64,000 nucleotides of DNA from Gluconobacter sp. Dm-62 (GTDB lineage: Bacteria; Pseudomonadota; Alphaproteobacteria; Acetobacterales; Acetobacteraceae), in the NCBI RefSeq assembly GCF_018256155.1, contig NZ_JAERLY010000001.1, positions 62,001 to 126,000 on the forward strand, given 5' to 3'. This document shows, in pieces, positions 36,580-45,151 of the stretch. Positions within the stretch are counted from its first letter, which is position 1, and the number at the start of each line of letters is the position of its first letter. A model generated the notes under the pieces. The model did not search any database and was not told the origin of the DNA. It saw nothing but the letters and a program-made list of their open reading frames with translations. The translations under genes and the position numbers were made by a program.

Positions 36580-36597
36580 ATTAACTGTTAAGTTAAT
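36580..36597. promoter_or_regulatory. Palindromic operator candidate in the sulfur-gene divergent promoter
   Basis: ATTAAC-TGTTAA-GTTAAT is an exact 6+6 inverted repeat, flanked by a further ACACTT (36573-36578) and AAGTGT (36602-36607) pair. It lies between the divergent PDO-like and peroxiredoxin genes. The ArsR regulator encoded two genes away is the natural candidate to bind it, as SqrR/BigR regulators do at sulfide-responsive genes. Confidence 0.6.
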
Positions 36598-36645
36598 ATT
36601 GTAAGTGTTGCATGTCAAGCGCCCTGATGCTTTTGGAACCGGATC

Positions 36646-37293
36646 ATGAACGTATCCTCTCCCGCTGAGTCCCCCCTTCCGTCCCTGCGCATCGGTGACC
36701 GTGCTCCTGATTTCAGCGCCCGGACCACACATGGTGAATTCATCATGAGCGCCCTGCGTGGACACTGGGTGCTGCTCTTCGCCCATCCGGCCGATTTCAC
36801 ACCCGTCTGCACCAGCGAGTTCATCGCCCTGGCCCGCAGTGCGGAAGAATTCCAGCAGCGGGACTGCGCATTGCTCGGCATTTCGGCGGACAGCCTCCCC
36901 GCCCATCTCGCCTGGGTGGATGCCATCCATACACAGTTTGACGTGCATATCCCCTTCCCCATCATCGAAGACCCGTCCCTCGCCGTCGCCCGCGCCTATG
37001 GCATGCTCGACTGCGCCGCACAGGACAGCGCCACCGTGCGCTCGGTCTTCATGATCGATCCCACAGGCACTATCCGGGCCATTCTGAACTATCCGGCTAC
37101 GGTCGGGCGCTCCGTCCCCGAGCTCCTTCGCCTGCTCTGCGCCCTTCAGGAAGTGGACCGCGCCGGCGCTCTCACCCCTGAAAGCTGGCAGCCTGGTCAG
37201 CGCACCATCGCACCCCCGCTCCAGACACAGGCGGCCGTGGAAAAAGCCGGAGCAAGGTGGTTCTTTCAGCCGATGACGCGGGAGCGCTCATGA
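36646..37293 (+). CDS. 1-Cys (Prx6-type) peroxiredoxin
   Basis: 215 residues with the peroxidatic motif PADFTPVCTSE (Cys55) and GISADS, IPFPIIED and the family's C-terminal extension. No resolving Cys in the canonical position, so the Prx6 / 1-Cys class is favoured. It reduces peroxides, and in sulfur gene clusters such peroxiredoxins may act on persulfides or oxidants. It overlaps the ArsR gene by four bases, so the two are one transcript. Confidence 0.92.
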   Translation: MNVSSPAESPLPSLRIGDRAPDFSARTTHGEFIMSALRGHWVLLFAHPADFTPVCTSEFIALARSAEEFQQRDCALLGISADSLPAHLAWVDAIHTQFDVHIPFPIIEDPSLAVARAYGMLDCAAQDSATVRSVFMIDPTGTIRAILNYPATVGRSVPELLRLLCALQEVDRAGALTPESWQPGQRTIAPPLQTQAAVEKAGARWFFQPMTRERS

Positions 37294-37679
37294 CCGTCCT
37301 GCTTCCTCTGGAGAAAAGTCGTGAACTGGCGGAATGGCTGCGCATCCTCGCCCAGCCGCAGCGCCTCATGATCCTCTCGGCCCTGCTCGACAGCACCCAT
37401 GCCGTCAGCGAGATCGAGACCATGACCGGTATCGGCCAGCCCACACTGAGTCAGCACCTCGGCGCCCTCAGGCGTGCCGGATTGATCGAATCCCAGCGCG
37501 AATCCCGTGCCATTCATTACTGCTGGGCCGATACGGCCGATGCCCGGCGCGCGCGCGCCCTGCTGATGAGCCTGCAACCCGGTGCACTTCCGCCCGAGCT
37601 TCCCTCTCCGGCAGCCAGCACGGATACTGCACCCGGCCCCGCCGCTTCAGCGAGATTTGCCCGTATTCTTCACCCCTGA
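37290..37679 (+). CDS. ArsR/SmtB-family regulator, SqrR/BigR-like by context
   Basis: 129 residues. A winged helix covers about residues 5-95 (LRILAQPQRLMILSALL, then the recognition helix IGQPTLSQHLGALRRAGL and wing SRAIHYCW). A Pro/Ala/Ser-rich tail follows. The metal-binding alpha3 ELCVCDL motif of SmtB/ArsR is absent. The helix matches SqrR/BigR-type persulfide sensors, but only one Cys is visible, so the two-Cys tetrasulfide switch known from that group is not supported by sequence. It begins in the stop of the peroxiredoxin gene (ATGA) with GGGAG upstream. Confidence 0.88.
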   Translation: MTVLLPLEKSRELAEWLRILAQPQRLMILSALLDSTHAVSEIETMTGIGQPTLSQHLGALRRAGLIESQRESRAIHYCWADTADARRARALLMSLQPGALPPELPSPAASTDTAPGPAASARFARILHP

Positions 37680-37692
37680 CAGTTCTCAATCA

Positions 37693-37732
37693 GGAATTAT
37701 CCGGTCCTTATTGAATAGGAGATCATAATTCC
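37693..37732. repeat. 8-base inverted repeat downstream of the ArsR gene
   Basis: GGAATTAT at 37693-37700 and ATAATTCC at 37725-37732 are exact complements separated by 24 bases. They lie between the ArsR regulator and a small secreted-protein gene. This could be a long-stem terminator or a two-site operator; no U run follows. Confidence 0.45.
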
Positions 37733-37806
37733 AATTGCGATAAAGTTGTTTCAGACTGAAACTGCAAAAAGCCCCATACGCTTACCTTAGGGTAAGGAGA
37801 AAACAC

Positions 37807-38064
37807 ATGATCCGTTATTTTATCGCCCTGACTGGCCTGACATTTGCACTGGCACAGGGCGCCTCCGCAGCCACCCGCGAAGAACAGAAGCAGGCCTGCC
37901 AGGGCGATGCCATCCGGCTGTGTACGCTGGCGATCCCCAACGAGGCCAAGATTACGGCCTGCATGAAAAAGAAAATCGACCAGCTCTCGCCAAAGTGCCG
38001 CGCAATGTTCACACCCGTGCCAAAGCCCAAGTCAGCGCCCGCACCGAAGCCGAAACAGGGCTGA
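37807..38064 (+). CDS. Small secreted Cys-rich protein
   Basis: 85 residues with a signal peptide ending QGASA and a GGAG ribosome-binding site before the ATG. The mature part has four cysteines in the pattern C-x8-C...C-x10-C (ACQGDAIRLC and ACMKKKIDQLSPKC), resembling the eukaryotic and bacterial 'cysteine-rich repeat' (GLG1-type) module. It ends in a Pro/Lys-rich tail (PVPKPKSAPAPKPKQG). Expected to be periplasmic with two disulfides. No known activity; similar tiny proteins are common and uncharacterised in acetic acid bacteria. Confidence 0.75.
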   Translation: MIRYFIALTGLTFALAQGASAATREEQKQACQGDAIRLCTLAIPNEAKITACMKKKIDQLSPKCRAMFTPVPKPKSAPAPKPKQG

Positions 38065-38284
38065 TCTTCTGACCGAGGCGCCCGAAAGGCCACTCATTGC
38101 ATCAGGTTAGGCTGAGGATAGGAAATTTTCTGTTTTCGTAAATCCTCCCGCGCCCGTGACTGGTTTATGTCCGGCAGAATGGGTATGATGTTTCCAGTGA
38201 TTTTCTAAAGAACACTGACACCATACTGCGAGCGTCAGGATCTGACATGACGGGTCTGGTGTCGTTACTGGACAGACCGAAACC

Positions 38285-39355
38285 ATGACCCGACAGCACG
38301 ACCGCCGCAAAGTAACCCTCAAGGACGTGGCAGCGCAGGTCGGCGTCTCCCATACAACGGTATCGAACGCCTATATCCGCCCCGGCCAGCTTTCAGCCGC
38401 CCTGCGCGAAAAGATTCTCGCTGCAGCCCAGGAGCTCGGATATACTGGCCCCGATCCTGCCGCCAAGCAGCTCGCCACCGGTCGGGCCGGCGCACTGGGT
38501 TTTCTCTTCAGCGAAGACCTGCCTTACGCCTTCACAGACCCTGCCATCCTCAGCGTCCTGAACGGCGTTGCCCGGTCCTGCGATGAGCTGGAAACCGATC
38601 TGGCCATGATTTCCGCGGGCAGCAACCTGCGCAACCGTGCAGCCCCCGTCTCCCTCGGCAATGCCGCCGTGGACGGATACATTCTCTATTCCGTCGCCCC
38701 GGACAGCCGCTGCGTCCTGATGGCCCAGCAACGCAATGTCCCCCTTGTGGTGGTGGATCAGCCCCGCCTCGACGGCGTGCCCTATGTCGGGATTGATGAT
38801 CGCGGTTCAGCATACCGTGCTGCCAAGACCCTGCTCGACCTTGGGCACCGTCATTTCGGCATCCTCTCGCTTAAAACGGCCCATGACGGCTATTTCGGCC
38901 CTCTGACTGCCAAGCGCCGTGCCAACATTGCCCACAGCACCATTGCCATGCGCCTCGAGGGCTACATGCTGGCCCTGCGGGAAGCCAAGATCGCGCCGGA
39001 AGACGTCCCAGCCTGGGAAATCCCGATTAATTCCGAAGAAATGGGTGCCGAAGGCGTCCGCCATCTTCTCAACCGCGCCCAGCGCCCGACCGCCATCCTT
39101 GCGATGAGCGACCGCGTAGCCATCGGCGCCATGAAGACCATTCGTGCCCTGGACCTCAACATCCCGCAGGATGTCTCGATCTTCGGCTTTGACGACATTC
39201 CAGCCGCCGAACGTGCGGATCTGAGCACGGTGCGTCAGCCCCACGAGCGCAAGGGCATGGAAGCTGTTCGCCTGCTGAATGCTGCCGTCGGCAGCGAAAA
39301 TGTCATTCTGGAAACCGAACTGGTTCTGCGAGGCAGCGTCGGCCCCGCAGCCTGA
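38285..39355 (+). CDS. LacI/GalR-family transcriptional regulator
   Basis: 356 residues. A LacI helix-turn-helix and hinge sit at the N-terminus (VTLKDVAAQVGVSHTTVSNAY, then the ILAAAQELGYTGPDPAAKQLATGR hinge), followed by a periplasmic-binding-protein-like sensor domain. That domain carries GFLFSEDLPYAFTDP, VPLVVVDQP, DDRGSAYRAA, PTAILAMSDRVAIGAM and VSIFGFDDIPAAE. Full length for the family. It presumably controls a carbohydrate uptake or catabolic gene; no sugar transporter is adjacent. The neighbouring hexosaminidase at 40102 is a possible but unproven target. Confidence 0.93.
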   Translation: MTRQHDRRKVTLKDVAAQVGVSHTTVSNAYIRPGQLSAALREKILAAAQELGYTGPDPAAKQLATGRAGALGFLFSEDLPYAFTDPAILSVLNGVARSCDELETDLAMISAGSNLRNRAAPVSLGNAAVDGYILYSVAPDSRCVLMAQQRNVPLVVVDQPRLDGVPYVGIDDRGSAYRAAKTLLDLGHRHFGILSLKTAHDGYFGPLTAKRRANIAHSTIAMRLEGYMLALREAKIAPEDVPAWEIPINSEEMGAEGVRHLLNRAQRPTAILAMSDRVAIGAMKTIRALDLNIPQDVSIFGFDDIPAAERADLSTVRQPHERKGMEAVRLLNAAVGSENVILETELVLRGSVGPAA

Positions 39356-39375
39356 CTCTGTACTCCGGGACGTTT

Positions 39376-40041
39376 TCAGTCCCGAAGAGTTGTCAGTAGT
39401 TCTCCGAAGGAATCAATCCGGATAGCCGGATCCAGTGCCACGCACTGGCTGGATGAGCCGTGCCCATAGCTGGCCCAGCAAGACGCAATCCCGGCATTGC
39501 GGGCAAACTGGAGATCCGCCACGGTATCGCCCACCATCAGGAATGCCGAGCGCGGCTGTTTCGGGAAAAGCGGCACAATGCGCTCGTCCATTACACGCGG
39601 GTCAGGCTTGTGCGGAAAATTCGGTTCCGACGCCACGACCCCGGTGAAAAACGATGTCAGACCAAACCGCGCAATGCTCGCACACACTGTGGGCGCGTGC
39701 TTGTTGCTGAGGATGGCCAGGATTTTCCCTTGCTCTTTCAGTGCGGCAAGAGTCTCCACCACACCATCGAACAGCACCGTCTCTTCGTCGTCCGCCGCCG
39801 GGTAGGACGCTCGATACTGCCGGACGAAAGCCGCGGCATCCTGCTCGTCACTCTCAGGCACGATGGCCTGAAACAGTGTCTGGAGCGTCCCGCCCCGCGT
39901 CAGTTCCTGCCTGAGAACATCCGTGGGAGGGGCTGTTACGCCAACGGCGCCGAACGCCTCTTTCAGGCTGCGCAGAATGGCCGGCTGCGTTTCCGCCAGC
40001 GTGCCATCATAATCGAGGAGAAGGATCGGAAAACGTGTCAT
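39376..40041 (-). CDS. HAD-superfamily phosphatase (phosphoglycolate phosphatase-like)
   Basis: 221 residues from the ATG with a G-rich ribosome-binding site immediately upstream (the longer frame starts mid-linker). HAD motifs: I LLLDYDGTLAET (nucleophile and acid-base Asp), II AILSNKHAP, III and IV PDPRVMDE and MVGDTVADLQ. A cap domain lies between motifs I and II. Family members hydrolyse phosphoglycolate or other small phosphoesters. It is in line with the hexosaminidase gene (60 bases away, same strand), perhaps in one transcript. Specificity not predictable. Confidence 0.87.
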   Translation of the reverse strand: MTRFPILLLDYDGTLAETQPAILRSLKEAFGAVGVTAPPTDVLRQELTRGGTLQTLFQAIVPESDEQDAAAFVRQYRASYPAADDEETVLFDGVVETLAALKEQGKILAILSNKHAPTVCASIARFGLTSFFTGVVASEPNFPHKPDPRVMDERIVPLFPKQPRSAFLMVGDTVADLQFARNAGIASCWASYGHGSSSQCVALDPAIRIDSFGELLTTLRD

Positions 40042-40101
40042 TCCCCCTTCTCCCCCGCCGCGCTTCGAAAATCCATCCCCCGGGCGCAATAAGCGGTCAG
40101 C

Positions 40102-42276
40102 TCATTGCGCGTCAGTCGTCCCACCCGTCAGAAGCGCTTGAATTCCCGGAAGAATCGCGATCAGCAGACCACCCGGCGGCTGTGGATTGTGGCGTGAGGC
40201 CAGAGTGTCGATAGAAGCTTCGACAGCCTGCTCCTGTTCCTGCAACGTGCGGTTCGCATCCATCCGCCACGCCGTGCCTTCCCGCCCGTTCAGGACACTC
40301 AGCCCTGCACGCGATAACAGCCCTACGGCATGAGAAACCGGGACAACGGCCTCAAAAGCCGGTACGTTTTTCGCACTCGCCACAAACGCTGCATCATTGT
40401 CAGCCCAGCGCTGCAGCATCTGCTTCAGAGGCACAGCAAGCCCGGTTTCGCCATGAACATAGCGCTGCGCCATCGCATTGAAGCAGAGCGCGACAAACGC
40501 ATCCGGATCTGCCACCGCGACAGGCGTTGAAAGCATTGCCTCACCCGAAGGGGCTGCAAGATGATTGAGCGCATAATTCCGGACCGGAACGGTCACTTCC
40601 GTCAGGATTTTCAATGGCTCCGCATGGCCCGGTGCCATGGCCTGACGCAATGCTTCCTGATGCTGCGTCGCCTGAAGTCCGGTCGCCTCAAGTTCCACCA
40701 TCACCTCTGGCAGACGCCGCTCCAGATCGGGAACATCGCGTACATCCTGTGGCGACCAGAACCGCTCCGCCAAAGCCGCCATGCGCGGCCAGAGCCGGGC
40801 ATCCAGCATCTCTTCAGACACCATTTCAGCCCAGAGTGTCCCTTCCGCCCCCATTACCAGCGCCTTCTGCCCGTCATCCAGCGGAGGCGCCTGCTCATCC
40901 AGTTCAAAGGGCACTGAAAATTCGGGGTGCTTCGGCGGGTATTTCGCGAGCTGCTCAGGGGTCGTTCCATCCGCCCGGATATCCAGCGGATCGACTGCAT
41001 AATGCGTGGCAGACGGGCGCAGAAGGTCCAGATAATATCCGGAAGACACCACAACCGGATGCCCCTCCCGCGTTGCAGACCCGACCCATTTGGACCCACG
41101 CCAGGTTTCAACAACCACATTCTTCGGGATCGGTGCCTCGCTCACCTCATCCCAGCCCATCATGACATGCCCCTGTGCTGCGATGATTTTCGCAACTTCC
41201 GCAGTGAAGGCTGCCTGAAGGGCCGCGGCCGTCTCAAAACCATGAGCCTTCATATAGGCTGCAATGGCAGGGTTCTTCGTCCACTGCGAAGCCACGACTT
41301 CATCACCACCGGCATGAACATACCGGTCCGGAAACAGCCCCCCCATCTCTCCATACAGGACCCGTACGAAGCGCAGGGTCAGTGGATTGGTCGGGTCCAG
41401 TGCGGCATTGTTGAGGTTCAGCCCCTTGGTGCCCAAGTCCGGCAGGGGCTGCGCGGCCAGTTCCGGATAAGCCTGAAGGATCGCCAGTCCGTGGCCCGGT
41501 ACATCGAATTCAGGCACAACCCGGATGCCACGATCGGCAGCATAAGCCACCACAGCGCGGACCTGGTCCTGCGTATAATACTGACCATGAGACGCCATCG
41601 TCTGAAGCTTCGGGAACATCCTGCTCTCAACGCGGAAGCCCGCCCCGTCACTCAGATGCCAGTGCAGGACGTTGAGCTTGACCAGTTCCATCGCATCAAG
41701 CTGCCGCTCTACGGTCTCGACCGTATCGAAATGCCGCGACACGTCCATCAGCAGCCCCCGCCAGGCAAAACGGGGTGCATCCTCGATATGGATGCGCTCA
41801 ACGACGGCGCCCGCCGGGGTAGGGCGAACAAGCTGAAGCATTGTCGCCAGTCCGTGGATCACGCCTGCAGGGCCGTCCGCTTCGAGACGCGCATCCCTGG
41901 CCGTAGTCGTGAGCGCATAACGCTCTTTTTCATTTACACTCAGATAGGACCGGTCCTGCCCCGCTGAGATATGCAGCACATATGGCCTGTCACGCCCCGC
42001 AGGCCCGGCGATCGCAGTCAGACGGGTGGTAAAACGCGCCACTGCCCGTTGCAGCAGAGGAGAGGACCGCGTGTCCCATACTATCTGAATTCCACCGCCG
42101 ATCGACGCCACACCATTGGATACCGAGACAGTCTGCGGCACGGGAAGCAGATTGTCTTCCGCCCGGGCCACACCATCCACAACCCCGGCAAGCACACTCC
42201 CTGCCAGAAACAGCCCCACTGCACCAAACGTCCTGCAGGTGGCAATACGGCGACGGGGTGAAGCTGTCTGCATCAT
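40102..42276 (-). CDS. GH20 beta-N-acetylhexosaminidase, exported
   Basis: 724 residues with AAGGA 9 bases before an ATG-ATG start. A signal peptide ending DGVARA leads into an N-terminal GH20b beta/alpha domain (about 45-160) and then the catalytic TIM barrel. The barrel has RGLLMDVSRHF, HWHLSDGAGFR, VVPEFDVPGHG and the acid/base pair Asp325-Glu326 in HAGGDEV. It cleaves terminal beta-linked GlcNAc or GalNAc from glycans or chitin-type oligomers, probably in the periplasm. GH20 relatives in this organism class may serve in peptidoglycan or glycan recycling. An extra C-terminal helical region (about 560-724) is present. Confidence 0.92.
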   Translation of the reverse strand: MMQTASPRRRIATCRTFGAVGLFLAGSVLAGVVDGVARAEDNLLPVPQTVSVSNGVASIGGGIQIVWDTRSSPLLQRAVARFTTRLTAIAGPAGRDRPYVLHISAGQDRSYLSVNEKERYALTTTARDARLEADGPAGVIHGLATMLQLVRPTPAGAVVERIHIEDAPRFAWRGLLMDVSRHFDTVETVERQLDAMELVKLNVLHWHLSDGAGFRVESRMFPKLQTMASHGQYYTQDQVRAVVAYAADRGIRVVPEFDVPGHGLAILQAYPELAAQPLPDLGTKGLNLNNAALDPTNPLTLRFVRVLYGEMGGLFPDRYVHAGGDEVVASQWTKNPAIAAYMKAHGFETAAALQAAFTAEVAKIIAAQGHVMMGWDEVSEAPIPKNVVVETWRGSKWVGSATREGHPVVVSSGYYLDLLRPSATHYAVDPLDIRADGTTPEQLAKYPPKHPEFSVPFELDEQAPPLDDGQKALVMGAEGTLWAEMVSEEMLDARLWPRMAALAERFWSPQDVRDVPDLERRLPEVMVELEATGLQATQHQEALRQAMAPGHAEPLKILTEVTVPVRNYALNHLAAPSGEAMLSTPVAVADPDAFVALCFNAMAQRYVHGETGLAVPLKQMLQRWADNDAAFVASAKNVPAFEAVVPVSHAVGLLSRAGLSVLNGREGTAWRMDANRTLQEQEQAVEASIDTLASRHNPQPPGGLLIAILPGIQALLTGGTTDAQ

Positions 42277-42312
42277 TCAGGAGTGTCCTTGATCTGGCCG
42301 AGGGTCTGGCGT

Positions 42313-43317
42313 TCAGTGCGTATCGGAAACGGGAGGGAGTGCATCAAGCATACGCTGCGCATCGCCAGCAGACAGCGCAATACCATAGAAGTCATGATAG
42401 AAAGACCGGATCGAGTGGATCATCGCCGGTACGTCCACCTGCCCGGTCTGGACAATCTGCCGCGCCCAGACGACCTGAAGCAGCAGTTCCGGCCCGTAGC
42501 GGTCCCACGGGAAAAGCCCTGCAGGATTGCGATAGACCCGCCCGGACTGCACGGCCTTGAGTTTCGACCAGACCGGGTCCTGCTTCAGGGCCGCGGGATC
42601 GCCCGCATTGGCTCCGATGATGAGAATGTCCGGATTCCAGGCCAGTACCTGCTCGATGGAGACCGGCTGCTTGTTGCCATGAACACCCTGCGCCGCATTC
42701 TGCCCACCCGCGCTGCGGATCCACTGGTCGATAATGCTGTCATCGCCATCCACCCGAAGCGGTTTGACAGACTCAACATGCAGCACATGCGGTCCATTGG
42801 GATTGGTCGGTGCCTGCGAAATGACCTGCAGGAACGCCGAGCGATAGGCCTGCGCCCGCTTCGCCGCCAGCGGCGTCTGGAGCAGGGTCGCGGTTCCGTC
42901 CACGCAGTCCAGCATCGAATCAAAACGGTCGAACCCTTCCGGGGCCACATTCAGCCCCGCCCGCGTCAACGCATCAGCGGCATGACCCGAGGTCGTGACG
43001 AAGACCAGATCAGGATGCAGCGCCAGAAGCTCTTCCGCATTCAGATTGCCGGGATCCAGCGTTTCGGCCCTTGCCAGAGACGGCACCAGCCGGAACATCC
43101 AGGGCAACATCGCCGGACGTGCCACGGTCCCCACGATCCGATCCTGCGCACCCAGCATGATGAGCGTCGCATTATGCGCGTACCAGCCTTCTACGATCCG
43201 CGCAGGCGGCGCCGCATGGGCCGCAGGACCGGGAAGCGAGACAGCCAGTGTCGTAACAAACACAGTCAGGGCCGAAAGCCGTTTCAGCTTCCGTACCAAC
43301 GCCATTCCCAGTATCAT
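42313..43317 (-). CDS. Metal-chelate ABC transporter, periplasmic substrate-binding protein (FecB/BtuF type)
   Basis: 334 residues; a signal peptide (LPGPAAHA cleavage) and a class III binding-protein fold with a rigid central helix. Motifs: RIVEGWYAHNATLIMLGAQDRIVGT (start of lobe 1), NAEELLALHPDLVFVT, QVLAWNPDILIIG and the C-terminal FPWDRYGPELLLQVVW. That set is typical of iron-siderophore, haem or cobalamin binding proteins. Its ATG overlaps the ATPase stop by four bases. There is no riboswitch or clear Fur box upstream of the operon, so I cannot choose the ligand. Confidence 0.88.
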   Translation of the reverse strand: MILGMALVRKLKRLSALTVFVTTLAVSLPGPAAHAAPPARIVEGWYAHNATLIMLGAQDRIVGTVARPAMLPWMFRLVPSLARAETLDPGNLNAEELLALHPDLVFVTTSGHAADALTRAGLNVAPEGFDRFDSMLDCVDGTATLLQTPLAAKRAQAYRSAFLQVISQAPTNPNGPHVLHVESVKPLRVDGDDSIIDQWIRSAGGQNAAQGVHGNKQPVSIEQVLAWNPDILIIGANAGDPAALKQDPVWSKLKAVQSGRVYRNPAGLFPWDRYGPELLLQVVWARQIVQTGQVDVPAMIHSIRSFYHDFYGIALSAGDAQRMLDALPPVSDTH

Positions 43318-44096
43318 TTTTCGTCCCTTCCATGATGGAAAAAGCGGTTTCCGGCATAGTCTGTCTGGATCAGAGGCACCCCGTAAAGCGCTGACATCCG
43401 TTGCGCCGTCACAACATCCCGTGGTGGCCCGTCCGCTTCAATGCGTCCGTGATCGAGGACCAGGACCCGGCTGGCGCGGACATACAGCTCTTCCGGCCGG
43501 TGCGAGGTGAGCATAACAAGCCGGCCTTCCCGCGCAAGATCCGCAAGCAGCGCCATCAGCCTCAACTGATACCCGTAATCCAGCCCGGTCATCGGCTCAT
43601 CGAGCAACAGCCCCTGCGCGTCCTGCGCGATAGCTCGCGCCAGAACGACCCGCTGACGCTCACCGCCCGAGAGTTCCGTGACCGGACGGCTGGCAAAGCG
43701 TTCCAGCCCCATCCGCTCCAGCGCAGCATCCACCGCCATCCGGTCTTCGGAAGCCAGACGCCCCATCAGCCCGGAATAAGGCACGCGCCCCAGCTCCACC
43801 ATCCGCCGCACCGTATAGGGAAACGTCGCGACATGACTTTGCGGCACGTAGGCCAGATGCCGTGCGATGGCGGAGGCCGACCACGCCTGAAGAGATCGCC
43901 CATTCAATAGGATCTCACCCGTTGAGGGCGTCAAAAATCCCATCAAAAGCCGTAGTAGTGTGCTCTTACCCGCGCCGTTAAGCCCCAGCAGCCCGACCAG
44001 CTCCCCCTTCTCCAGCGAGAGATCGATGCCTTCCAGCACAAACTCTTCGCTCCGGGGCTGGCGAAACCCCAGCTTTCGGCATGACAGAAGCGTCAT
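43314..44096 (-). CDS. Metal-chelate ABC transporter ATPase
   Basis: 260 residues. Walker A GLNGAGKST, Q-loop YVPQSHVATFPYTV, signature LSGGERQRVVLARA, Walker B LLLDEPMTGLD and H-loop TSHRPEEL identify an importer ATPase of the FecE/BtuD/FhuC group. Both ends overlap neighbours by four bases (permease and binding protein), a tightly coupled permease-ATPase-binding protein operon. Confidence 0.95.
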   Translation of the reverse strand: MTLLSCRKLGFRQPRSEEFVLEGIDLSLEKGELVGLLGLNGAGKSTLLRLLMGFLTPSTGEILLNGRSLQAWSASAIARHLAYVPQSHVATFPYTVRRMVELGRVPYSGLMGRLASEDRMAVDAALERMGLERFASRPVTELSGGERQRVVLARAIAQDAQGLLLDEPMTGLDYGYQLRLMALLADLAREGRLVMLTSHRPEELYVRASRVLVLDHGRIEADGPPRDVVTAQRMSALYGVPLIQTDYAGNRFFHHGRDEK

Positions 44097-45151
44097 GCCA
44101 CCCCACCCCGCAGACGCCGCAGCACCAGCACGAACGCCACTGCCCCGAACAGCTGCGTAACGATCCCGAGTGGGACTTCCCCGGCCGTCAGACTGCGCGC
44201 GCAGGTATCAGCAAGCACCAGCCCGCTAGCCCCCAGCAGCGCAGTGAGCGGCATCATGTTCCGATGCTCCGCACCGGCCAGAAGCCGCGCCACATGGGGC
44301 ACCAGAAGCCCGATCCAGCCAATGATTCCCGCCATCGAGATCGTCATCGCACAGGCCAGCGTCGCCAGCACGATCAACGCCGGACGCATGACCCGCACTG
44401 ACACACCTAGGCTACGCGCCTCGTCATCTCCAAGTGACAGCACATCCAACACGGGCGCACACAGAACCAGCGCCACCGTCAGAATGATAAGAGGCCCCGA
44501 CATCCAGGCCAGTTCCTGCCACCCGCTCGGTGCCAGACTGCCCAGAAGCCAGTTTACAATAGCCGGGAGCTGATCCATCGGATCGGCCACATATTTCACT
44601 AAAGACAATAATGCCGTGAAGACCGCGTTCCCAATCAACCCGCCCAGCAACAGGGTCAGGATACCGCCGCCGGGCAGTGTCCTGCTGATGAGAAGCCCGG
44701 TCCCGACTGCCAGCAAACCCCCGCCAAACGCCCCCATCTGCACCACGACCGCCGAACCGCCGCTGACAATGCTAAGCGCCGCTCCGAAAGCTGCCCCACT
44801 CAGAACCCCGAGCAGATCCGGAGAAACCAGCGGATTGCGGAACACCGCCTGATAGGTCGCTCCTCCGCAGGAGAGCGCGCTCCCGACCAGAAGCGCTGCC
44901 AGAATACGGGGCAACCGCGCCTGCATGACGACAACCTGCGCCACGCTGTCACTTCCAGAACGCAGATGCAGCAGAGACCCGAACACACCAGCCACGCGCA
45001 GCGGCGACAGTGGATAACGCCCGAGGCAGAGCGCGCACAGCACACTGAGGATAACACCCGCCAACGCAAGGGACCGGATCAGGGCAGGACGGGCGGAAAT
45101 GGCGGTTCCTCTCGGCAGATACGGCAGACAGATCCACCGCGAGAAGAGCAT
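44093..45151 (-). CDS. Metal-chelate ABC transporter permease (FecCD family)
   Basis: About 352 residues from ATG 45151; the frame continues to 45262 but its extra 37 residues are unlike a permease start. Roughly ten TM helices with the family segments FRNPLVSPDLLGVLSGAAFGA, LLGGLIGNAVFTALLSLVKY, GDDEARSLGVSV, ISMAGIIGWIGLLVPHVARL and TAGEVPLGIVTQLFG. It forms a homodimeric channel with the ATPase. First gene of the operon; the region between 45152 and 45583 also holds the aldehyde dehydrogenase promoter. Confidence 0.9.
   Translation of the reverse strand: MLFSRWICLPYLPRGTAISARPALIRSLALAGVILSVLCALCLGRYPLSPLRVAGVFGSLLHLRSGSDSVAQVVVMQARLPRILAALLVGSALSCGGATYQAVFRNPLVSPDLLGVLSGAAFGAALSIVSGGSAVVVQMGAFGGGLLAVGTGLLISRTLPGGGILTLLLGGLIGNAVFTALLSLVKYVADPMDQLPAIVNWLLGSLAPSGWQELAWMSGPLIILTVALVLCAPVLDVLSLGDDEARSLGVSVRVMRPALIVLATLACAMTISMAGIIGWIGLLVPHVARLLAGAEHRNMMPLTALLGASGLVLADTCARSLTAGEVPLGIVTQLFGAVAFVLVLRRLRGGVA

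Noticed and set aside
36646-37293. 2-Cys AhpC-type peroxiredoxin
   Set aside because: Only the peroxidatic Cys55 is in the right place; the C-terminal extension and length fit the Prx6 type.
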